A stretch of 20,791 nucleotides of DNA from Pseudomonadota bacterium (GTDB lineage: Bacteria > Pseudomonadota > Alphaproteobacteria > Acetobacterales > Acetobacteraceae), in assembly GCA_021828605.1 (NCBI GenBank), contig JAJZEG010000115.1, forward strand, positions 4,881 to 25,671, written 5' to 3'. Positions 14,662-20,791 of this stretch are shown here, one piece after another (the first letter of the stretch is position 1; every line of letters starts with the position of its first letter). Below the pieces are notes generated by a model that saw nothing but the letters and a program-made list of their open reading frames with translations, was not told where the DNA came from and made no database searches. The translations under genes and the position numbers were made by a program.

Positions 14662-17217
14662 TTAACCGATCGCGGCCCAACCCGTCGTTGCGGTACCGTT
14701 CTGCTTGATCCAAAAAGTCGATCCCACGCCCCCATTCAAATTCCGAAAACTTGATCCCGGCGGCGCCGGAACCACCGCCTCAGGCGACCCGCGTCCGATT
14801 AACGCCACGCAGCCAACCGGCTCTGTATCCGAAATGATACGCAGCATGCCGTTCGCACGCGGGTGAAGCGCCACGTCACCCTGCTGACTTTGCAACACCA
14901 CACTGCCATCGCCGTTTGGCGCAATATAATCAGACTGGGTAAAGCGCACCGCTTGCCAACCACCGCCGAAGCCCACCCAATCAATCAAGCTATTCGGCGG
15001 AACCGTTATCGGCGCACCGGTCCAATTCTGCTGAGCAGGCGCACTCCCGGCTGCCTCGAATTGCAGTGCGATGGCGCCGCTGAGCGTCAAGCTCCGGCCC
15101 TGCACGACCGGCAAACCAACCTGCACGGATAATGTGGCGCCGCTGCCATTCCCGGAAATCGTCGCCGTTGTCCCCGCACCATAGCCACTGCCCGCGTTAG
15201 TGATGGTAATGCCAATAATCACGCCATTGGCTATGAACGCGCTCGCGGTCGCACCAGACCCCGCACCCGCAATCGCTACCGACGCAGCACTGTACCCCGA
15301 CCCACCATTCGTTACCTTAATAAACGTAATTTGCCCGACCGACCGAATTGCCGACGCACTCACCATGCTCTGGATCGCTCCAATGCTCTGCGAAATCGCC
15401 ACCCGATCAACCAGATCTGGAAATACCAAAGTATTTACGCCACTCGACGCATCGGGATTGGTGGTCCAGGACGAGCTGAAATTCAGCAAATTACCGCGCA
15501 ACACCAATCCATCGGTATAGGGGATCAGACTATCCAGCGGATCGGCACCGCCGGTGGCAACCACCACATTATCAGCGACCAACACCGTCTGCGGCGCGTC
15601 GCGCAACACGATGCCCTGACCACCCGCCCCATAATAAATCCAATTGCCGATCAGCGATAAATTATTACAACTGATACCAAAATTATTACCTCGCCCGTCC
15701 GACTCAACGTTGAGTACAATTATCGCCGCCGCACAATCCTGGATGAAATTTCCGCGCACTGTACAATTCTGGCTGCCACCAATACCCAAACCAAACTCAG
15801 CCCCATTGATGTAATTCCCGGCCAGCTCTAAAAAGACTGATCCGCCAGCATCAATTCCAAAAGCTCCCGCGCCAACAATCATATTACTCACAATGCGACA
15901 ATAGCCTGTATTGGCTAACATCCCACCGCCGCTTGGGCCGTCGCTTGGCCCGTTATTCGACAAAATATTCCCGGTGACCAGAATATTTCGGCCCGATACC
16001 GATAATCCGTAGCCCGTATTGTGATATAAATTATTATTCGCGACCAACGCCGTTAGTACATCCGGGTTTCCGTTGCCATAAGTGCCCGGAACCGTGTTGG
16101 TCTGATTAAAATTACCAAGCACCATTCCCCATAGATTATTCCAACAACTATTGCCGATCAGCGTCACTTCGCGAATTTTCAGCGCAAATGTCGGGTCCTG
16201 GCTGTCAACATAAATCCCGTATCGCGCATTATCATACGCCCGGCACCCGCTAACAACCACCGCATCCGTCGCCGCGACCCAACATCCATCAACGGCATTT
16301 GCGCTGAATTCGCAGTCATGGATATGATGACGGGTGAGGGTTGGGTCACTCGGCAAAATCGCCAAACCCCAACCATTATTCTGGCCCATCGCATTGCGAA
16401 ATGAGCACCGAACGATATTCGCCGCAACACAGGTCGGCTGCACGGCAACGGCGAAGCTATTAACCGTAATCGACTGATTGGCGTCAAAAATAATCCCATC
16501 GGCAAAAAAATTCGTGGCCGAAACACTGATCCAGCACGGCGTAGACGCCGAGCCGGTCACGTCCTGCGCCCCCCGGGTCAAAAGGGTCGCGCCGACAACA
16601 CCGATCAGCGCCGCCGTCGCACCACCGATATCGCATTCCCCATCGATGCGGTAAGTTCTCGGGCCGAAACGCACCGGATTACCCGATGCCAGAGCAGCAA
16701 TAAGTGCCGCCGCATCGTTGGTCACCCCATCGCCAACCGCACCAAAATCTTCAATCGCGACCGCGTTGGCCGCGAGCGCCGCAATGGTGCGCAATGCCGA
16801 AGCCCCTGCCGCCGTCGCGACCATCGCCCCGGCTGGCACCTCGGCAACACCGCCCACCGCCTGCATCAGCGTGCTATATGACACGCCAACATTCGCGCCG
16901 ACTTGACCAAGCGCAATCAAATCGCCCGGCGCAGGCGATTTGCCCGGCGGCAAAGCACTGATCTCGAACGGCGACGCCGTGGCCGCGAGCGTGGTGCCGC
17001 TCAGCATCAAATTGCCGCCGATGGTAATCGGCACTGGCGCGGCTACGCCAGGACCAACACTGCCCAGAATCGTCCCGGCAGGCAACGCCAACGCGGTCTG
17101 CATGCCCGCCAAAACCTGGGCGCGGGTGGCCGCGAGCGTCTGACCATTCTGGTAAACAGGCAGCTCGTCACTATCAGAAACAGAACTCGCAGGTGGTAGT
17201 TGCGCGATTGTCGGCAT
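14662..17217 (-). CDS. Tailspike with parallel beta-helix (pectate lyase-like), probable receptor-binding/depolymerase
   Basis: An 851-residue protein. Residues 1-130 form the attachment part, with two copies of a short module (about 4-40 and 86-124). At residue 154 begins AIEDFGAVGDGVTNDAAAL, the standard entry of phage pectate-lyase-3 type tailspikes, followed by a right-handed parallel beta-helix to about residue 600, shown by repeated turns such as NNLYHNTGYGLSVSGRNILV and TGNILSNNG and many N-rich rungs. Residues about 640-715 carry two copies of a glycine-rich unit (TNGGSGYSAASVAIAGAGSG and TNAGSGYGAGTTATISGNGS). The C-terminal domain ends in GSSFRNLNGGVGSTFWIKQNG. Such proteins recognise and often cut or modify surface polysaccharide; no catalytic triad can be assigned by eye. 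The ATG has AGAGG about 6 bases upstream, and the gene follows the adaptor gene by 9 bases. Confidence 0.88.
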   Translation of the reverse strand: MPTIAQLPPASSVSDSDELPVYQNGQTLAATRAQVLAGMQTALALPAGTILGSVGPGVAAPVPITIGGNLMLSGTTLAATASPFEISALPPGKSPAPGDLIALGQVGANVGVSYSTLMQAVGGVAEVPAGAMVATAAGASALRTIAALAANAVAIEDFGAVGDGVTNDAAALIAALASGNPVRFGPRTYRIDGECDIGGATAALIGVVGATLLTRGAQDVTGSASTPCWISVSATNFFADGIIFDANQSITVNSFAVAVQPTCVAANIVRCSFRNAMGQNNGWGLAILPSDPTLTRHHIHDCEFSANAVDGCWVAATDAVVVSGCRAYDNARYGIYVDSQDPTFALKIREVTLIGNSCWNNLWGMVLGNFNQTNTVPGTYGNGNPDVLTALVANNNLYHNTGYGLSVSGRNILVTGNILSNNGPSDGPSGGGMLANTGYCRIVSNMIVGAGAFGIDAGGSVFLELAGNYINGAEFGLGIGGSQNCTVRGNFIQDCAAAIIVLNVESDGRGNNFGISCNNLSLIGNWIYYGAGGQGIVLRDAPQTVLVADNVVVATGGADPLDSLIPYTDGLVLRGNLLNFSSSWTTNPDASSGVNTLVFPDLVDRVAISQSIGAIQSMVSASAIRSVGQITFIKVTNGGSGYSAASVAIAGAGSGATASAFIANGVIIGITITNAGSGYGAGTTATISGNGSGATLSVQVGLPVVQGRSLTLSGAIALQFEAAGSAPAQQNWTGAPITVPPNSLIDWVGFGGGWQAVRFTQSDYIAPNGDGSVVLQSQQGDVALHPRANGMLRIISDTEPVGCVALIGRGSPEAVVPAPPGSSFRNLNGGVGSTFWIKQNGTATTGWAAIG

Positions 17218-17226
17218 GCCAACCTC

Positions 17227-17718
17227 TCAGGATGTGGTCAAAGGCACACCCGACGGCGCCGTGATCGGCGCACCGTTCGGGGTGGTAATCGCATCCAGCG
17301 GGGCGGGTACTGAGGCCAGCGGCACCACCGGCAAAGCGATGCTCCGCGCCAAAGCCCGTCCGCAGGCGGTGGCGATGTTAATCGTCACCGTATAAGTGGT
17401 GTTCGGCTGCCCGCCGGTCAGCCATAATATCGCCCTGGTACCATCCGCGGAGGCCGACATCAGCGTCAAATCACCCGGATTGTTCGGGCTAATCGTCACC
17501 CCCAGAGACGCGATCGTATCCCCAGGATTGCCGGTGAGCGCCGGAGCAATCTCAAAGGCGTAATCGAGCGTATCGCCCGGATCTTTCTCCGGCCACATCA
17601 ACGGTTGCGGCGGCAACAGAAACATGCCCCTCGGCGTTGGAATGAATCCCTCAATCTCGATCAACCGGGCTGACGACACCTGCCAAACCCGGGTCGCTGC
17701 GACCAAAGACACGCTCAT
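17227..17718 (-). CDS. Phage fiber-tail adaptor-like protein
   Basis: A 163-residue protein resembling the family annotated as phage fiber-tail adaptor. The recognisable block is LMWPEKDPGDTLDYAFEIAP followed by a GDTIASLGVTISP strand and an Ig-like beta domain (LWLTGGQPNTTYTVTINIAT), which usually links a baseplate protein to fibers. The C terminus is a low-complexity extension with TTPNGAPITAPSGVPLTTS, an NGxPI/SGxPL near-repeat. The ATG at 17718 has GGAG 6 bases upstream; a TTG two codons before is less likely. It lies between the glycine-rich protein (46-base gap) and the tailspike (9-base gap), as expected for a connector of these proteins. Confidence 0.7.
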   Translation of the reverse strand: MSVSLVAATRVWQVSSARLIEIEGFIPTPRGMFLLPPQPLMWPEKDPGDTLDYAFEIAPALTGNPGDTIASLGVTISPNNPGDLTLMSASADGTRAILWLTGGQPNTTYTVTINIATACGRALARSIALPVVPLASVPAPLDAITTPNGAPITAPSGVPLTTS

Positions 17719-17764
17719 GAACAACTCCGATCAAAAATCAGCGGCAGAAAATACTAACGGTGCA

Positions 17765-19018
17765 TTAATATTCGATGGTCACCAGGCCAGGCGCACCCGC
17801 GCCGCCCGCACTGCCTGCCGGATTGGCACCCTGCGACGCACCACCCCCACCACCGCCGCCACCAAACCCGCTGGCGGCAAAACCAACCAGCGGCCCACTG
17901 GCACCACGACCATGCCCGTCCCCACCGCCATCACCACCCCGGCTCGCCACCGTGATCCCATCCGAACCCATCGCCCCCGCCTGATTGATCTGCGCACCAA
18001 TGCCAATCCCGCCTGGGCCACCCGCCGTCGCAAACTGCGATGCTGTGCCTCCCTCGCCCCCTGATCCACCACTGGCGGAAATCGACGTGCCAAATCCCGA
18101 GGAACCACCCGCGCCGCCGGTGCCCGGCGCTCCACTGACCGCCCCTGCCAAACCAACCGTCACTGGAATGGTCTGTCCGGGAACAATCCCACTAACAATA
18201 CTCACAGCCGTCCCACCGGCGCCGCCGCCACCACCGGGCAACGTCGCATGATATCCGCCGGCGCCACCACCACCCACCACCGTTACCTTCACGCTGCTTA
18301 CGCCTGCAGGCACAGTGAATGTCCCGGACGTGGTGAATACCGCCATTTGCGAAAAGCCCGGTCGCAACGCGGGCAGCTTGAACGGCACGAACGGCGCGTC
18401 GGGCAAAATGGCAATATCAGCCGCCGTAATGGCGGTTTGGCCGTAATTTACCGTGATGACATAAAGCCCCATCCACCCGCTATCGACCGGCGGCGCCACC
18501 TGCGTCCCCGCCGGCGCTGCAGCGCCTGGCTTGAGTTGCAATTGCGCCCGCTGCAATCGAACAGTGTTTTGTGCACCACCCGAATTATTTGGCCCCGTAT
18601 AGGGCAACGCGGGATTAGCCGCGTTAACATAAGGCAAAACCACCGGTCCCGCATCGAACTCGGAAAAGGCGACCTCGATCAAATAACTCACAGACTGTCC
18701 TGAACTAACAGGCGCCGTCAGGGTAAAAGCAACTGGGTCCAAATTAATACCGGTTTTCACGATCTGCTCGGTCAGGTCGGCGGCGAGGCTGCCATAGGCC
18801 GTCGCATCAACCGGCGCGACCGCGGTAACCGACCCCGGGCCAACCATCACCGTCATTGATGCCGGAACCGTCGGCGTACAGGCCAACCCGTCGGCCACCG
18901 CGCCCGCGCCCAACACCGCCTGACTCAGCGCGGCAATCCCCACCATGACGTTGCGGTTGATCTGCAAAATATCGGTATCCAACGGGATAGCGCCGGGATA
19001 AACAATCGTTCGATCCAT
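17765..19018 (-). CDS. Glycine-rich phage tail protein
   Basis: A 417-residue protein in two parts. Residues 1-220 are a normal-composition virion domain starting MDRTIVYPGAIPLDTDILQI, with TVMVGPGSVTAVAPVDATAYGSL and SYLIEVAFSEFDAGPVVLPY, similar to proteins at the baseplate or tail tip of alphaproteobacterial prophages. Residues 226-248 (AVFTTSGTFTVPAGVSSVKVTVV) begin the glycine-rich domain, which runs to the end with many GGGG tracts and about 40% glycine by eye. Glycine-rich domains of this type can form sandwiches of polyglycine helices and serve as adhesins in other phages; that role here is inference. The G-rich/C-rich DNA of this part is highly repetitive and could vary by slippage. 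The ATG at 19018 has AAAGG about 8 bases upstream and follows the tail protein I gene by 20 bases. Confidence 0.75.
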   Translation of the reverse strand: MDRTIVYPGAIPLDTDILQINRNVMVGIAALSQAVLGAGAVADGLACTPTVPASMTVMVGPGSVTAVAPVDATAYGSLAADLTEQIVKTGINLDPVAFTLTAPVSSGQSVSYLIEVAFSEFDAGPVVLPYVNAANPALPYTGPNNSGGAQNTVRLQRAQLQLKPGAAAPAGTQVAPPVDSGWMGLYVITVNYGQTAITAADIAILPDAPFVPFKLPALRPGFSQMAVFTTSGTFTVPAGVSSVKVTVVGGGGAGGYHATLPGGGGGAGGTAVSIVSGIVPGQTIPVTVGLAGAVSGAPGTGGAGGSSGFGTSISASGGSGGEGGTASQFATAGGPGGIGIGAQINQAGAMGSDGITVASRGGDGGGDGHGRGASGPLVGFAASGFGGGGGGGGASQGANPAGSAGGAGAPGLVTIEY

Positions 19019-19038
19019 AATTACAACCTTTGTTGGAG

Positions 19039-19728
19039 TCAGTCGTCAAGGCGTGTCCACGCCACCGCGTTCAACGGCAACGCATCTACGATTGCCGCAT
19101 AAATCTCACTATCCGTTAGCAATCCCGGATTGTCGCCAGCCGCAATCCATGCCATCGGCGCCACGCCATATCCGCCTGGCCCCAGATTATACCCGCCCGC
19201 GTGGCTTGCTGGCATCGCATCTGGCCGATACGCTGTCACAAACAACTGATAGGGAAGCTGCAATGATCCATAGCCACCACACGTGCCATATCCTAGCGTG
19301 TTCGTGGCATAGCCACCGCAATCGGTTGGATTGAATGGCTCGAACAGCTTCGGCGTCCGCGCGGTCACCCGCTCAATGGCACTAACTAACGCGGCGCGCG
19401 TTGCCCGCGACGTGAGAATAGTTGCTCGTAGGCGCGCACTAAATGCTGGGTCACTCTCACCCGCACGTCGCTTGACCGTACCGCCGCAAAAATCATGGGC
19501 GGCCAAATCCAAAAATACCCCAGACGCTGTCGCGATCCGCGACTGAGCGCGCACCAGCCCGATCAGCGCGGCCACCGAAGCCCATATCGCTCCCGTGCCT
19601 GAAATTACCGCATCGAGCACCGGCGTTGTATCGCCAAACCACCCGTTAGGCAGCAATGCCCGCAATCGCTGCCTCATGCTCGCCACAGTCAACGGGAGTG
19701 GCGCATCGGGCGGGAGGGAACCACTCAT
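19039..19728 (-). CDS. Phage tail protein I-like (baseplate wedge) protein
   Basis: A 229-residue protein in the position and with the look of P2 gpI or Mu gp48-type baseplate proteins that follow gpJ. The N-terminal helical part (MRQRLRALLPNGWFGDTTPVLDAVISG...) contains the pattern LRALLPxGW typical of the family, then FLDLAAHDFCGG...RRAGESDPAFSARLRATILTSRATRAALVSAIER, the segment that aligns with tail protein I. The C-terminal part has glycine/tyrosine-rich stretches (GGYATNTLGYGTCGGYGSLQ and AGGYNLGPGGYG) before a last helix EIYAAIVDALPLNAVAWTRL. It overlaps the gpJ-like stop as ATGA (19725-19728), so the two are translationally coupled. Confidence 0.82.
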   Translation of the reverse strand: MSGSLPPDAPLPLTVASMRQRLRALLPNGWFGDTTPVLDAVISGTGAIWASVAALIGLVRAQSRIATASGVFLDLAAHDFCGGTVKRRAGESDPAFSARLRATILTSRATRAALVSAIERVTARTPKLFEPFNPTDCGGYATNTLGYGTCGGYGSLQLPYQLFVTAYRPDAMPASHAGGYNLGPGGYGVAPMAWIAAGDNPGLLTDSEIYAAIVDALPLNAVAWTRLDD

Positions 19729-20791
19729 GATCCGCTAATATCCAACGTGCCGACCCGCACGGCGCCAAACGGCCCAGGCGACAGGTCGTTCCCAGCGCCA
19801 TTCAGTTCAACCGCCGTTACATTCACAACCTGCGGCGAAGCGTCATAAGCCAATTGCGCCAACCGGGTAAATGCAAGTGGGCTACCCACCGACAACCCTG
19901 CGATATAGGCAGAGATGGAGCCCTGCACCGCTCCGATCACCGTTTGCGGCACTGACCCCGGCGCTAAACTGAGTAGCATCGTCACCGTCGCCTGGGTCAC
20001 CCGTGGCGGCTGAACGGAAAACCGGGTTCCCACCGGGCGAACCGCATCAATGGCCAATTGCACCGTGCTCAGCAAACTGGATGGCGGTGCGCCGCTCCCA
20101 TCATCAATCGTCACCACAAATTCGCCTAAACTCGCCGCTCCGGTCGGATCAATATTTTCACTAACCGTTGCCGATAATCCTTGCTGAACCCCGGCAATCG
20201 CCTCCTGCACCGCCCCTAATGTCGCCCGCGACAGGCTTGCGAGGTAGTTGCCAAATCGGGCGCGAAAGGCGATATCCGCCTCAGGATCAACGCCACCGAA
20301 AAATGCCGCGCGGTTTGACGCGGTATCAATCCCCGGAACCGCTGTGCCAATCAACCCTATCGTCTGTGCTTGAATATTTCCTGCAGCTCCTGCAACCGAT
20401 GCCACAACCGGGACATCAATACTCGCGATTGGCACCGCCAAGCTGTAGCCGTTTAACGTCGGGTCAAACCCCAGGGAGCCCGGCGCCGCGATAACAACAA
20501 ACCGTTGGGAACCATCAGCAGTCATCACCACCGTGTCAACCGGGACAAACGCATTAAGCACCGGTGCAAACCGCGCAAACGTGACAACCCCACTCGCCGG
20601 TGCCGCAGGCAGCCGGGTAAATCCGAAATCAGCGCCGAAACTATCGCAATCAACCCCAACGCTCGTCGCCAATCGGGTCGCCTGCAACGCCTGCACAATC
20701 ATCCATTGTAGCCACGACGCAATTGCTGCATTCGCCTCCAGCAATGCCCGCATAACCGATCCCACTGACAAATCGACCAGTTGACTAACAG
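19725..20791 (-). CDS. Baseplate J/gp47-like protein (5' end outside window)
   Basis: The C-terminal 355 or so residues of a baseplate J-like protein, a component of the baseplate wedge of contractile and related tails. The frame is open to the right edge; the visible sequence starts VSQLVDLSVGSVMRALLEAN, matching the early part of the family, so only a short N-terminal stretch is missing. Family features are LEANAAIASWLQWMIVQALQ, GADFGFTRLPAAPASGVVTFARF, GAAGNIQAQTIGLI, then DPEADIAFRARFGNYLASLSRATLGAVQEAI, the conserved core of gpJ. The C-terminal half (FVVTIDDGSGAPPSSLL...VRPVGTRFSVQPP) also follows the family. The gene sits directly before the tail protein I gene and overlaps it by 4 bases. 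Confidence 0.9.
   Translation of the reverse strand, partial: VSQLVDLSVGSVMRALLEANAAIASWLQWMIVQALQATRLATSVGVDCDSFGADFGFTRLPAAPASGVVTFARFAPVLNAFVPVDTVVMTADGSQRFVVIAAPGSLGFDPTLNGYSLAVPIASIDVPVVASVAGAAGNIQAQTIGLIGTAVPGIDTASNRAAFFGGVDPEADIAFRARFGNYLASLSRATLGAVQEAIAGVQQGLSATVSENIDPTGAASLGEFVVTIDDGSGAPPSSLLSTVQLAIDAVRPVGTRFSVQPPRVTQATVTMLLSLAPGSVPQTVIGAVQGSISAYIAGLSVGSPLAFTRLAQLAYDASPQVVNVTAVELNGAGNDLSPGPFGAVRVGTLDISGS

Larger units (their letters stand above)
8829..20791 (-). mobile_element. Prophage or tailocin-like region: tail/baseplate genes and lysis cassette (left part only)
   Basis: All thirteen genes from the window edge back to 8829 are on the minus strand and are virion tail or lysis proteins, packed with overlaps or gaps of about 50 bases at most. 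The order, in transcription direction, is baseplate J, tail protein I, tail fiber and adsorption proteins, then the lysis cassette; this is the layout of the late region of P2- or Mu-like tailed phages. The region ends 21 bases from otsA. No capsid, terminase, integrase, transposase or repressor is in view, and no tRNA or obvious direct repeat marks an attachment site at the otsA side. It may be a prophage whose head and early genes lie to the right, a remnant, or a tailocin. Confidence 0.9.

Noticed and set aside
17775..18251. Plus-strand proline-rich open frames opposite the glycine-rich tail gene
   Set aside because: They are the complement of GGN glycine codons, which read as CCN proline; the minus-strand gene fits the operon and virion protein families.
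8808..20791. Gene transfer agent cluster
   Set aside because: No terminase, portal, capsid or GTA-type tail genes are visible, and the J-I-fiber-lysis order is that of P2/Mu-like phages or tailocins.

Overview
The window looks like a piece of an alphaproteobacterial chromosome, roughly 60% G+C. It carries a TrcR (former DUF1013) gene, which is an alphaproteobacterial family, two small DUF465/YdcH genes beside purE-purK, and an otsB-GH15-otsA cluster. Phage proteins of the type seen in Rhodospirillales fill the rest. Acetobacteraceae is my best guess for the family, but that is inference from gene content only.

Bases 1-8807 are chromosomal housekeeping genes. A photolyase/cryptochrome gene enters from the left edge with only its C-terminal half visible, and faces moaA (GTP 3',8-cyclase) convergently. 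moaA is divergent from trcR across a 207-base gap. Two paralogous DUF465 genes are divergent from each other around a long nested palindrome (2871-2944). The right-hand DUF465 gene starts a tightly coupled run, DUF465-purE-purK, with ATGA overlaps at both junctions (step 6 of purine synthesis). After 39 bases come otsB, a GH15 glycosidase and otsA, coupled by zero spacing and a 16-base overlap. This cluster makes trehalose through trehalose-6-phosphate. The GH15 member may cleave an alpha-glucoside, possibly trehalose.

Bases 8829-20791 are one side of a prophage or tailocin-like particle locus, all on the minus strand and so read from right to left. The order is baseplate J-like (cut by the window edge), tail protein I, a glycine-rich tail protein, a fiber-tail adaptor, an 851-residue beta-helix tailspike, a collagen-containing fiber protein, an Ig-like repeat protein, and a LamG-like/SGNH-esterase protein. 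A compact lysis cassette follows: coiled-coil membrane protein, GH108 muramidase, holin-like protein, Rz-like i-spanin and Rz1-like lipoprotein. Genes overlap or lie within about 50 bases of each other. The last phage stop codon is 21 bases from the otsA stop. No integrase, capsid or attachment site is visible, so whether this is an intact prophage, a remnant or a tailocin cannot be settled here.

The points most worth a second look are the palindrome between the DUF465 genes, an apparent frame break between the collagen-containing fiber gene and the Ig-like gene (with a classical T TTT TTT heptamer upstream of it), a short module repeated within and between the two largest fiber proteins, and the number of different surface-binding or surface-modifying tail proteins. 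I found no CRISPR array, tRNA, rRNA or defence system.
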